The notes beneath the pieces are model-generated. The model did not search any database and was not told where the DNA came from. It saw nothing but the letters and a program-made list of their open reading frames with translations. From JBEEMU01 sp043778315 (GTDB lineage Bacteria; Bacteroidota; Bacteroidia; Chitinophagales; Saprospiraceae), in NCBI GenBank assembly GCA_043778315.1, contig JAYWGJ010000240.1:1-25143 (forward strand): a stretch of 25,143 nt of DNA, in the 5' to 3' direction. The position numbers and the translations under genes are program-made. Below, in pieces: positions 14,171 to 21,697 of the stretch; the first letter of the stretch is position 1, and the number at the start of each line of letters is the position of its first letter.

Positions 14171-14911
14171 ATGACCGATAAAACGCTGCATATTCAGCTC
14201 AAAAACTTGTACTGCCATCGCCGCAGCACTACGGGCGACCCTTATATTTGGACTATTTTTTTTAAGGTAGATAATCATTCGCTCACTATTTCGCCTGAGT
14301 TTCAGCTCATCGGCTCGGCGGCGCTGACGCTGTCGACGGACGGACACAGCAATTTGGGGCAGATGCCGAGCGGCGGAACGGGCAAGGTGCGTATTCCAAC
14401 TCGTGTAGGCACGTGGGAGAGCGGCGCGCTCAAAAAACTTTGGGTACCTCACTTCGAGCAACCGATTGTGTGGTTAGGCGGCGCGGTTTTTGTGGTTTTG
14501 GAACACCACAACCTCAGTCAGGCGGGCTGCGTAGCGGCGCACGAAGCTCTCAATAAATACGCTGCCAAAATCACGGCTGAAATTATCCGCGATTTTGACC
14601 CGACGTGCATTCAATTATTGGATTTTATGGCGAGTATAAAAACGTATTTCGCGGACGCGTTTCGCAAAAAACTGACGGGCATAGAAGACATTATTATCGA
14701 TGCCGTAAAAAATAATCAATCCATACTCCAAAACCTTTGGACGCTCGCACACAGGGACGAATTGATTGGTTACGATTTTCAGATATTCACTAATTTCGGC
14801 TTCGAGGACGAAGCAAACATCGAGCAACGCTTCGAGTTTTCGGAGCGGTGGACGACCGAAAAAAGCGATTGGGAGATTTTTGGCGAGGCGTATTTGGAGG
14901 ATATGGGGTAG
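14171..14911 (+). CDS. Hypothetical protein with beta-rich N-terminus
   Basis: 246 residues. I do not recognise a named family. Residues 1-110 are predicted beta-rich (HIQLKNLYCHRRSTTGDPYIWTIFFKVD..., then a Gly-rich GQMPSGGTGKVRIPTRVGTW stretch), suggesting a C2-like or jelly-roll sandwich. Residues 110-200 are helical, with paired Lys/Ala-rich helices (HEALNKYAAKITAEII, FADAFRKKLTGIEDIIIDAV). The C-terminus is acidic and aromatic. There is no signal peptide or membrane segment. It lies 29 bases after the methyltransferase gene and is probably co-transcribed; a bidirectional hairpin terminator closes the pair. The context gives no clear function. Confidence 0.75.
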   Translation: MTDKTLHIQLKNLYCHRRSTTGDPYIWTIFFKVDNHSLTISPEFQLIGSAALTLSTDGHSNLGQMPSGGTGKVRIPTRVGTWESGALKKLWVPHFEQPIVWLGGAVFVVLEHHNLSQAGCVAAHEALNKYAAKITAEIIRDFDPTCIQLLDFMASIKTYFADAFRKKLTGIEDIIIDAVKNNQSILQNLWTLAHRDELIGYDFQIFTNFGFEDEANIEQRFEFSERWTTEKSDWEIFGEAYLEDMG

Positions 14912-14933
14912 TTGAGGTTGAAGTATAAAAGGC

Positions 14934-14974
14934 AAAAAGCGTTCCGCCAACTCAATGGCGGAACACTTTTTTTT
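14934..14974 (+). terminator. Rho-independent terminator (bidirectional)
   Basis: GTTCCGCCA at 14941-14949 and TGGCGGAAC at 14956-14964 form a perfect 9-bp stem with a 6-base loop, followed by CACTTTTTTTT; an A-run precedes. It sits between convergent genes and can serve both. Confidence 0.88.
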
Positions 14975-15024
14975 AAGGCGAGTACGACAGAACGATGTTT
15001 CGTTGATAGAAAACGTTTTTTCTA

Positions 15025-16089
15025 CTATGTAATTTGCCAGTTGGCATCAAATAAATTATCGTAACTACGCTGCTTTATAAATTTACTAAACTCTGCATTG
15101 TCTGTCGCAGGAAATTCAACTTGAATTTCGTCTGTAAGTTTTTGCAAGACTATGTCACCGATAGTTTTTGCAAATTTACCTCTTAACGCCTTTTCATACC
15201 AAGTCAAAAGGTCAGTTTCTGTAACAATACTTTGAATTTTTGATTTCCAACCAATTTGATTAAGTACGGAAACAATAATCTTTTGTTCTGTGTCTTTACA
15301 AACGATTACAATCCTATCTGCCGAAACAGATGAAACAATGTTTTCTGCCAGTTCTTCTGTCAATGATAAATGTTTGATTTGAATAGCAAGCCCAAAATTC
15401 GCCCACATATCAAGTCCTCTATCGGCTGCATTAGTTACGCCTACTCGATTTATTCTTGCTTTCAGTTTAACACTTGTTTGTTTCGAGGAGAGTTGAATAA
15501 CACGATTCGCAAAATCTTCAAACTCTTTTAAGATGTCTGTTTTTGCAGGGTTCAAACTTACTTCAACTGAAACCTCTAATGCTTCAACTAATGCAGAAAA
15601 TAAAGCGTAAACTACGATTTCATAAATCTTATCAATACTTCTCCTTAGTCCTGGTTCGTTCCAAAACTTAGCCAAAAATTCATCTAATTGAAAGTTTGTT
15701 TTATCGTGCGTCAAGCAATAATCCAACCCTGTGGACATTTGAGAAAATCGTTGCGCAAATTTCTGATAAATATACGCTTCGACAATTCCATTTTTAGCAA
15801 TATTTTCTTTTCCAAGTTCCGCCAAAACCAAAGGTGGTATCGCATTATCGTTAAAAATATCGTCTTGATAACGCGCAGACGAGGTTGATGTTCTGCCTAA
15901 AAATTTGATGCAAATTATATCGCGCCACTTTTTTGAACTGTTGCGATAAGTTGTTAAATCGCTCAAATTTATGTCTTTTTCGGTTCTATCGCGATGTAGA
16001 ATTTCTGCAATTTGAATAGGCTTGTACAGATGAACTCTTGCCTTATCAATTACCTTATCTAACGATTTCTTCGCTTCTTTTATATTCAT
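15025..16089 (-). CDS. Type II restriction endonuclease, HaeII family
   Basis: 354 residues. The protein matches my recollection of the HaeII family (Pfam RE_HaeII): an N-terminal KARVHLYKPIQIAEIL segment, TYRNSSKKWRD at 47-57, GRTSTSSARYQDDIF at 65-79, and a PD-(D/E)xK-like core at 224-240 with Asp227 and the variant QIK (Gln237, Lys239) in RGLDMWANFGLAIQIKH. HaeII itself cuts RGCGC^Y; whether this enzyme keeps that specificity cannot be read here. It is a cytosolic defence nuclease against foreign DNA. Its ATG lies 35 bases inside the upstream methyltransferase gene, so translation is coupled to the methylase. The gene seems intact with no frameshift. Base composition is AT-richer than the flanking metG or oxidoreductase genes. 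Confidence 0.8.
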   Translation of the reverse strand: MNIKEAKKSLDKVIDKARVHLYKPIQIAEILHRDRTEKDINLSDLTTYRNSSKKWRDIICIKFLGRTSTSSARYQDDIFNDNAIPPLVLAELGKENIAKNGIVEAYIYQKFAQRFSQMSTGLDYCLTHDKTNFQLDEFLAKFWNEPGLRRSIDKIYEIVVYALFSALVEALEVSVEVSLNPAKTDILKEFEDFANRVIQLSSKQTSVKLKARINRVGVTNAADRGLDMWANFGLAIQIKHLSLTEELAENIVSSVSADRIVIVCKDTEQKIIVSVLNQIGWKSKIQSIVTETDLLTWYEKALRGKFAKTIGDIVLQKLTDEIQVEFPATDNAEFSKFIKQRSYDNLFDANWQIT

Positions 16090-17053
16090 TTTGTGGTTCT
16101 AATAATGTTAATTGAATGGTTGGTGGAATGGCTACTTTATTACTTTTGAACGCCGCCATCATTTCTCCTGCAATGGCTTGAATTACAGGAACAGAAACCG
16201 AGTTGCCTGCTACTTTTCTTGCTTGTGAATAAGGAATATTTATTTTGAAAGTATCGGGAAACCCTTGAAGTCTTAACATTTCGCGGTCGGTTAATCGTCT
16301 CACGCCGTTCACAACAAGATAATTATAACTGCCTCCTGCTCTTAATGCGCACGAATAAGGCAGTGCAGATATATTTCCTCCAATATTTTCATGCCACACA
16401 GACGGGAAGGGCGGAACACCTTTTACGGTACTTAGCCTTTTGGCTTTCAGCGTATCAGAGAGGAAATAACTTTGTGGAATTTCGTCGTCTTTTTGTAATA
16501 TTTCTGTAAGTGGCTTATAGTAGCCAAGCGGTTTTGGAAATTTGAAATAAATAGGGTCTTTAAATCCTACAATATAAATGCGTTCTCGTTTTTGAGGTAC
16601 ACCGAAGTCAAGTGAATTAAAAACTTTGTGGTAAACGGTATAGCCAAGTCCCCTTAGTTTTTCTAAAATTATGGCAAATGTCTGTCCGTTGTCGTGCGTC
16701 GTCAAGCGTTTTACGTTTTCTAATAAAAATGCTCGCGGTTGTTTTGCGGCTAAAATAGCCTCGATATTGAAAAATAAAGTTCCTCTTGTATCTGCAAAAC
16801 CAAGTCCTTTACCTGCAATACTAAAAGGTTGGCAAGGAAAACCTGCCAATAAAATGTCATGGTCAGGAATATCGTCAGGCGCAATTTCGTTGATGTCGCC
16901 GTGAGGTCGGTCGCCAAAATTAGCTTCGTACATATCTTGTGCGGGTTTATCCCATTCGGAAGAAAAGACGGTTTCGCACCCGTGCGCTTCAAACCCAAGC
17001 CGAATGCCGCCTATTCCCGCAAAAAGGTCTATTATTTTATATTTTTCTGACAT
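16055..17053 (-). CDS. DNA (cytosine-5) methyltransferase of the R-M system
   Basis: 332 residues from the ATG at 17051-17053; the frame stays open 12 codons further, but MSEKYKIIDLFAGIGG is the usual start of the family. C5 methyltransferase motifs are in normal order: I DLFAGIGGIRLGFE (9-22), IV GFPCQPFS with catalytic Cys74, VI ENV at 112-114, VIII QKRERIY at 154-160, a short target-recognition region at about 185-265, IX RLTDREMLRLQGFP, X AGNSVSVPVI. It methylates cytosine at the site cut by the partner nuclease (inferred from linkage; RGCGCY if HaeII-like). The gene precedes the nuclease and overlaps it by 35 bases, so protection is made first. A -7 box and an imperfect palindrome lie upstream. 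Confidence 0.92.
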   Translation of the reverse strand: MSEKYKIIDLFAGIGGIRLGFEAHGCETVFSSEWDKPAQDMYEANFGDRPHGDINEIAPDDIPDHDILLAGFPCQPFSIAGKGLGFADTRGTLFFNIEAILAAKQPRAFLLENVKRLTTHDNGQTFAIILEKLRGLGYTVYHKVFNSLDFGVPQKRERIYIVGFKDPIYFKFPKPLGYYKPLTEILQKDDEIPQSYFLSDTLKAKRLSTVKGVPPFPSVWHENIGGNISALPYSCALRAGGSYNYLVVNGVRRLTDREMLRLQGFPDTFKINIPYSQARKVAGNSVSVPVIQAIAGEMMAAFKSNKVAIPPTIQLTLLEPQNEYKRSEEIVR

Positions 17054-17075
17054 TATATTTTTTTTGCCTATAATT

Positions 17076-17090
17076 TGTAGTAGTACCACA
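17076..17090. promoter_or_regulatory. Imperfect palindrome near the methyltransferase start
   Basis: TGTAGTAGTACCACA is a 15-base near-palindrome (12 of 15 positions match its reverse complement). It lies between the -7 box (17130-17137) and the start codon at 17053. It could be an operator for an R-M regulator, but no controller (C) gene is nearby. Some methyltransferases repress their own genes, which is another option. Confidence 0.25.
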
Positions 17091-17129
17091 ACCTTAATTT
17101 TGAAATTTATTTGCAGTTCTACTATGCCA

Positions 17130-17137
17130 CAAATATA
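17130..17137 (-). promoter_or_regulatory. Candidate -7 box for the R-M operon
   Basis: The minus strand reads TATATTTG, about 77 bases before the methyltransferase ATG. The -33 position has TTTTTC rather than TTG. Confidence 0.45.
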
Positions 17138-17302
17138 AGCTACTTTTTTTGAAAAATATTTAATTTTATAATCAACAGTATGTAAACGAGCAATATGCCG
17201 CGTAAGCAGTAGCTTTTTTTAAATACTAACATAAATATTGGAGGTATAAAACAAGTAGTTGCAATTATACATAACAATCGGTAGTAAGTTAAATTTTTAA
17301 AC

Positions 17303-17351
17303 AAAAATGCGCCAATTTGTGACTTTAAACCTGTCACATTGGCGTATTTTT
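17303..17351. terminator. Strong hairpin between divergent genes
   Basis: ATGCGCCAATTTGTGAC at 17307-17323 pairs with GTCACATTGGCGTAT at 17333-17347, with A-runs before and T-runs after, so it is shaped like a bidirectional terminator. It is odd in that the flanking genes diverge from it: no annotated gene ends here. The 384-base gap 17090-17473 holds no convincing ORF. It may insulate the two units or mark the end of a lost gene. Confidence 0.6.
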
Positions 17352-17389
17352 ATTTAAGCACTTAGTTTAAGAACAAAAAAATACTCAAT

Positions 17390-17418
17390 TTGACACAAAT
17401 TTATAAATGGCATACTAA
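17390..17418 (+). promoter_or_regulatory. Sigma-70-like promoter before the J-protein gene
   Basis: TTGACA at 17390-17395, a 17-base spacer, then TACTAA at 17413-17418. This resembles a proteobacterial -35/-10 pair rather than the Bacteroidetes type. It is 55 bases before the ATG at 17474. In AT-rich DNA such matches can be chance. Confidence 0.3.
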
Positions 17419-17473
17419 TTGAATTTAAAGGTCTGATATAGTATTTTTTTAAATCAATAACAAATAGATAAAC

Positions 17474-17878
17474 ATGGAAAATTTTTACGCAACTCTATCA
17501 CTAAATAACTTCGTTTCTATTGAAGAAGTAAAAATACATAGAAGAAAACTTGCAAAAATTTATCACCCCGATAAAAATGCAGAGGAATTAGACACTGCAA
17601 CTCTCTTAATGTCAAAGGCAAATAACGCCTACGACATTATCGGTAAGAGTGAGAAAACAAAAGCAGAATACGATGCTCAATTAAAAATCTACCTTGCACA
17701 ACCACAACGATTACAATCGGAAAATGATAGGTTAAGTAGTAAGGCAAACGAGCAAGCACAACTGGCTAAATACGCCTCGGAACAAGCGGATAATTATAAA
17801 AAACTGGCAGGGTTCGCAGGGCTATTTAGTTTGGCAGTACTTATTTGGGTACTCTCTCAAACGAACAAAAAAAATTAA
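17474..17878 (+). CDS. Tail-anchored J-domain protein
   Basis: 134 residues. Residues 3-70 form a J-domain: FYATLSLNNFVSIEEVKIHRR, the essential HPD at 31-33 in KIYHPDKN, then an ANNAYDIIG helix and KAEYDAQL. It should stimulate the ATPase of a DnaK-type chaperone. There is no G/F region, zinc finger or client-binding domain, so this is a class C (type III) J-protein. Residues 78-110 are a coiled coil rich in Gln, Ala and Glu, and 112-128 a single hydrophobic segment followed by a short NKKN tail, which predicts a C-terminal membrane anchor with the J-domain in the cytosol. It precedes the next ORF by 9 bases and is likely co-transcribed. It might serve a membrane-bound client encoded nearby or be a stray element of the island. 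Confidence 0.82.
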   Translation: MENFYATLSLNNFVSIEEVKIHRRKLAKIYHPDKNAEELDTATLLMSKANNAYDIIGKSEKTKAEYDAQLKIYLAQPQRLQSENDRLSSKANEQAQLAKYASEQADNYKKLAGFAGLFSLAVLIWVLSQTNKKN

Positions 17879-17887
17879 TAAATTAAA

Positions 17888-18169
17888 ATGGCAGCAGCAG
17901 TAATATGGTTTTATGTATATCGTGGTACAAATAAAACAAAAAAAGAAATCTATCATGGCGTTTCTAAGTTTGTAACAGCGCGAGTAAATGGTTCGCATTG
18001 TTCAGGAGGAACAAGTACCTTATCAAAATGGTCTTGTACCATCGATAATATATCCTGGGAGATTGTCTCGAAACACAAAACGCAAGGAAAAGCATCAGAG
18101 GTATCGCATAAGTTAGAGCGCACGTTTAGTAAACGTGGCTATACCAACTTTACAACGGCAGGAATTTAA
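17888..18169 (+). CDS. Small hypothetical protein, possibly GIY-YIG-like
   Basis: 93 residues, no signal peptide. The N-terminus WFYVYRGTNKTKKEIYHGVSK has the spacing of a GIY-YIG core (Y.Y..T.....YhGvS), followed by an SHCSGGTSTLSKW loop, a CTIDNISWEIVSKH segment and a helix (ASEVSHKLERTFSKRGY). The catalytic Arg and Glu of true GIY-YIG nucleases are not securely placed, so this is a weak fold suggestion and not a functional call. It starts 9 bases after the J-protein gene. It is followed by a GC-rich hairpin. Confidence 0.65.
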   Translation: MAAAVIWFYVYRGTNKTKKEIYHGVSKFVTARVNGSHCSGGTSTLSKWSCTIDNISWEIVSKHKTQGKASEVSHKLERTFSKRGYTNFTTAGI

Positions 18170-18179
18170 CCCTTTTTAG

Positions 18180-18245
18180 GCGCGCCAAGACAAGCAAGCT
18201 CGTCAAATTTCTTTCACAAAAGGAGTTTGGCGCGCTTGGTTTTTT
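18180..18245 (+). terminator. GC-rich hairpin with U-tract
   Basis: GCGCGCCAA at 18180-18188 and TTGGCGCGC at 18227-18235 are perfect complements around a 38-base loop, followed by TTGGTTTTTT. It may end the J-protein transcript. The presumed start of the next ORF (TTG at 18244) lies on its T-tract, so it may instead be an attenuator or a cover for that start. Confidence 0.55.
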
Positions 18246-18549
18246 GAAAGATGAACTCGCTAAATCAAGTCAAAAATTAACGTTGCAAAGTAATTATGGG
18301 GCTAAACTTATTTTTTCTCACAACGAAGAAAAAATATTAATTTCTTCTATGCCAAACGGTTTTCTATTTGAAAACGGAGGTATAGAGGACGCGGTAAATA
18401 ATTTATTAGACGGATTGAAGCATAATGGTACTATTGACACAGAGGGGAAATTCATTATTAGTCAAAATAAAGATGGTGTAGATATAGAAGACAGAATCGC
18501 AAAACTCGAGCAAATCTTAACCGAAATAGCAGCGCAAAAAGAACTTTAA
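18244..18549 (+). CDS. Hypothetical protein with uncertain start
   Basis: Up to 101 residues. No family is recognised. A beta-rich first half (LTLQSNYGAKLIFSHNEEKILIS) is followed by FENGGIEDAVNNLLDGL, a short IDTEGKFIISQNKDG hairpin and a C-terminal amphipathic helix (RIAKLEQILTEIAAQKE) suggesting oligomerisation. No ATG is available near the beginning; the best start is TTG at 18244, with an AAAGGAG 18 to 25 bases upstream (too far to be ideal). The same frame stays open upstream through the hairpin into the previous gene, so it could be the end of a frameshifted longer ORF. Its stop is 3 bases from the stop of the convergent oxidoreductase gene. Confidence 0.55.
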   Translation: MKDELAKSSQKLTLQSNYGAKLIFSHNEEKILISSMPNGFLFENGGIEDAVNNLLDGLKHNGTIDTEGKFIISQNKDGVDIEDRIAKLEQILTEIAAQKEL

Positions 18550-18552
18550 CCA

Positions 18553-19542
18553 CTACATTTTCACTATTATTTTACCGAATTGCGCGCCCGAGTTCATGCG
18601 TTCAAAAGCGGCTTTTGCGTCTTGCAAATCAAAAATACTATCTATGATAGGAATGATTTTGTGCTGCGCAACGAAGTGCAGCATCGCCGCGAACTCCGCG
18701 TCAGAACCCATCGTACTACCAAAAATAGAGAGCTGCTTCCAAAATATTTTTTGTGGGTTGAGGTTATTGATATTCCCGTTTCCGCCGCCATAAAAAACGA
18801 TGCGTCCGCCTGCCGCCGCCACGTCTGTGAGCGCGGCGAAGCCGTCGCCGCCCGCGCTATCTATCACTACGTCCATTTCGCCGTGCTGCTGCACGAACGT
18901 TTTTTGCCACTTCGGTGCGCGATAATTTGCGCCTGCGGTTGCGCCAAGCTGCACCGCACGAGCCAGTTTTTCGTCGTCGCTCGACGTGACATACACCTCC
19001 GCGCCTGCCGCCAACGCCAACTGCATCGCTAATAAGGCAACACCGCCGCCGATACCATTTATCAGTATTTTTTCGCCTTTTTGTAGGTTTGCCTTAGTAA
19101 ATAAGGCGCGATACGCGGTAAGTCCTGCGAGCGGCAAAGCGGCTGCTTCGCTATCAGATAGGTGCGCGGGCGCGAGGTGAAGGCGGTCGCGGGTAGTGAG
19201 CAGTTGCTCGGCGAGCGTCCCGTTATTGGGCAAACCCAAAATGTGATAGTTCTTATTTTGCACCCGTTCGCTGCTGCCCCAAGCGGTGTTCGGATTGATA
19301 AGCACGCGCTGCTGCGACAAGCCGCTCTCGTCCGCAGCTACTACGCCAACGCCGTCGCTGCCCAAGATAATAGGGTAACGCAAACCTGCATACTGTCCTT
19401 TTGTAATCCATAAATCGCGATGATTTAGGGCTGCCGCGTGGATATTCACTATAATTTGCTCGGGTTCGAGTGCTGATGGATTTGGATAACTTTCGGTGTA
19501 AACCAAGCCGCTATCGGCAGTCTGTAAGACTAAGGCGCGCAT
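18553..19542 (-). CDS. Zinc-independent MDR oxidoreductase (quinone reductase-like)
   Basis: 329 residues, medium-chain dehydrogenase/reductase family. The N-terminal GroES-like domain has ALNHRDLWITKGQY at 38-51 and YPIILGSDGVGVV at 56-68. The catalytic-zinc Cys of alcohol dehydrogenases is replaced (Asn40) and no structural zinc Cys cluster exists. The NAD(P)-binding Rossmann domain carries NGIGGGVALLA at 162-172, and a GGRIVFYGGGNGN segment follows. This fits YogA-type zinc-free NADPH quinone or enone reductases, which work in the cytosol. The substrate is unknown. The gene is alone on its strand, with a 561-base gap upstream and no perfect -7 box seen. Confidence 0.88.
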   Translation of the reverse strand: MRALVLQTADSGLVYTESYPNPSALEPEQIIVNIHAAALNHRDLWITKGQYAGLRYPIILGSDGVGVVAADESGLSQQRVLINPNTAWGSSERVQNKNYHILGLPNNGTLAEQLLTTRDRLHLAPAHLSDSEAAALPLAGLTAYRALFTKANLQKGEKILINGIGGGVALLAMQLALAAGAEVYVTSSDDEKLARAVQLGATAGANYRAPKWQKTFVQQHGEMDVVIDSAGGDGFAALTDVAAAGGRIVFYGGGNGNINNLNPQKIFWKQLSIFGSTMGSDAEFAAMLHFVAQHKIIPIIDSIFDLQDAKAAFERMNSGAQFGKIIVKM

Positions 19543-20103
19543 TTTCTTGTTGGTTAAATAGATGTCATGACTATAGTTATAACTTTGAGTAAATCAAATA
19601 GTTATAAACGAAAGATATTGCAGAAGGTATTTTTGTATAGGGGAAAATTCTTAGTGTACTAAATAGGTTGCTGCCTTCAGATAATTTCATTTGAAAAAAT
19701 AAAAATAGCATAAGTTCCACACTTTTTAAGGAATGAAGAGCAAATAAGGTACTGAATAGATACAAATTGACTATTTTACATTTTATTCTAAAAGTAAATA
19801 AAATATAAACAAATCCACCTATCCGCAAAGATACACTATTAGCGTTATGAAACAAACAGGTCATAGCCGAGAAACATAACTGCCACTATCAGCAAAATCA
19901 CTTCGGTAGTAATCTGAAAAACTACAACCTAAAAACATACTTTTATGACAAGCGCAACTGCAATCTTTAATCAGAAAATTAGACTTATCACTCAAATTCT
20001 GATGTTACCAAAAACACAAACCGTTAAAACGTCGTTAAAGTATTAAAATATTTATTATAATGTTAAAATTATCTCTAAATTTGATTAAATATTTTGACAG
20101 AGA
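19543..20103. other. Intergenic stretch between divergent genes
   Basis: No convincing gene is seen. A 95-residue minus-strand frame (19577-19864) is Phe/Leu-rich with no motif or start signal. A near-palindrome, ATAGTTATAAC... ATAGTTATAAAC, lies at 19573-19609 (direct copies of ATAGTTATAA). The right end carries the kinase promoter and its repeats. Confidence 0.6.
20023..20083 (+). promoter_or_regulatory. GTTAAA direct repeats and -7 box before the kinase gene
   Basis: GTTAAA occurs at 20023, 20034 and 20062; the first two are 11 bases apart, one helical turn, as expected for a dimeric OmpR-type regulator. A TAAATTTG at 20076-20083 fits the -7 box and precedes the ATG at 20104 by 20 bases. 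Autoregulation by the response regulator encoded in the same cluster is the inference. Confidence 0.45.
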
Positions 20104-21648
20104 ATGAATAAAAAATCGATATTAGCTATCATCGGTTTGATGACATGCGCGCTCGCAGGTATCGTTTTGGTACAGGCATATTGGGTGCGCTCGGCAGTCG
20201 CTCTCAATGAAGAGCAGTTCGATAAAAGCGTACAAGAGGCGATGTATGCGGTCACGCAGCAGTTGGAAACGCAAGAATTGGTCGCCGCGTTCGAGCTTAT
20301 CAAACGGCGCACGCCGAACCTGCCCGTACCCGAAATAGACACGTCGTTTCAACTACAAAAATCGTCGGACGGCAACATGAAAATGGAGATGCAAATTAGC
20401 GTCCCGTTCGCGTCGCTGCTCATCAATCAGCCTATTGCCGCGTTCAGCGCGATACGGTCGCCGCACCAAAAACAGGAGCAAATGCAGGAGCGTTTTTACG
20501 CTTTTTCGAAAATGATGGGACGGCACGTTTTTAGCCCGCAAGTACTTACGCACATCACTAACAAATCGATTAAAAGCCTGTTAGACAACGAGTTGCATAA
20601 TAGAGGCATCAAGCTGCCGTGTGATTTTGGCTTGTACTCTGTTTACTACGGTTCGGTGGTGTCGAGCTACTACGCCGACTGCCCCGAAGACAGCACCTAC
20701 CTCAAACGCGAAGGCTACAAAAGCCTTTTCGCGTCGCCGTACAAACTACCCTTATTCATAGACACCTACTCGAACGAGCCGGGCGGTTTTTTGATGCTTT
20801 ATTTTCCTGATAAAAATATTTTTGTTTGGAAAAAAGTATGGCTCAACCTTTTGGGTTCACTACTTTTTGCGGCTATCATATTGTTTTGTTTTATATATAC
20901 GATTCAAGTTATTTTTAAACAAAAACAACTCTCCGATGTAAAAAATGACTTTATTAATAATATGACACACGAGTTTAAAACGCCGATAGCGACCATTTCG
21001 TTGGCTGCCGATAGCATCTCAAATCCAATGATTGCCGCTAATCCTGACCGAGTGCGGCGGTTTGCAAATATCATAAAAGAGGAAAATAAACGCATGAATA
21101 AGCAAGTAGAAAAGGTGTTACAAATGGCATTATTGGATAAAGAAGAGGTGAAAATGAATTACAAAGAGATTGATATTCATACCGTTATAGAAACCGCCGT
21201 CCAAAATATTGGTTTACAAATAGAAAAACGCGAGGGAACTTTAGTAGAAACTTTGTCAGCTACCAATCCGATAATTGTAGCCGACGAGGTGCATTTGACC
21301 AACGTAATTTATAACCTTTTGGATAATGCCAATAAATATTCCGCCGAAAAACCAAGCATCACGATACACACCGAAGATGCCCAAAACGGCGTGCGAATAA
21401 CGGTAGCGGATAAAGGAATCGGCATGGCAAAAGAAGACACGAAAAAGATTTTTGATAAGTTTTACCGCGTCGGAACAGGTAATTTGCATGATGTAAAAGG
21501 CTTCGGGTTGGGCTTGAGCTACGTCAAAAAAATAGTAGATGCGCATCGCGGCACTGTACAAGTCAAGAGCGAATTGCATAAAGGGAGCGAGTTTATTTTG
21601 TACTTCCCGAGCCAACATGAGAGCAATACGAATAGTATGCCAGAGTAA
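20104..21648 (+). CDS. Membrane sensor histidine kinase
   Basis: 514 residues. Two membrane segments (about 5-28 and 246-270) enclose a periplasmic sensor region of about 215 residues, with Cys173 and Cys193 that may pair. No HAMP domain is evident; the second membrane helix runs straight into the dimerisation helix. The H-box is MTHEFKTPIATISLAADSI with phospho-acceptor His289. The catalytic domain has N-box NLLDNANKYS (404-413), G1 DKGIGM (436-441), F-box DKFYR, and G2 GFGLGLSYV (466-474). It is a RprX-type kinase of Bacteroidetes. The partner response regulator follows after 49 bases. The signal sensed is unknown. The GTTAAA repeats upstream suggest autoregulation. Confidence 0.93.
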   Translation: MNKKSILAIIGLMTCALAGIVLVQAYWVRSAVALNEEQFDKSVQEAMYAVTQQLETQELVAAFELIKRRTPNLPVPEIDTSFQLQKSSDGNMKMEMQISVPFASLLINQPIAAFSAIRSPHQKQEQMQERFYAFSKMMGRHVFSPQVLTHITNKSIKSLLDNELHNRGIKLPCDFGLYSVYYGSVVSSYYADCPEDSTYLKREGYKSLFASPYKLPLFIDTYSNEPGGFLMLYFPDKNIFVWKKVWLNLLGSLLFAAIILFCFIYTIQVIFKQKQLSDVKNDFINNMTHEFKTPIATISLAADSISNPMIAANPDRVRRFANIIKEENKRMNKQVEKVLQMALLDKEEVKMNYKEIDIHTVIETAVQNIGLQIEKREGTLVETLSATNPIIVADEVHLTNVIYNLLDNANKYSAEKPSITIHTEDAQNGVRITVADKGIGMAKEDTKKIFDKFYRVGTGNLHDVKGFGLGLSYVKKIVDAHRGTVQVKSELHKGSEFILYFPSQHESNTNSMPE

Positions 21649-21697
21649 ATAATTATACAATAGTTAAAAATTCACATTTATAAAAACTTCATAATCA

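Noticed and set aside
17140..17337. 65-residue minus-strand frame between the R-M operon and the J-protein gene
   Set aside because: It runs through the hairpin at 17303-17351, is dominated by Ile/Leu/Phe from AT-rich DNA and has no motif or start signal.
19577..19864. 95-residue minus-strand frame before the oxidoreductase gene
   Set aside because: Low-complexity Phe/Leu/Ser composition, no ribosome or promoter signal, no family resemblance.
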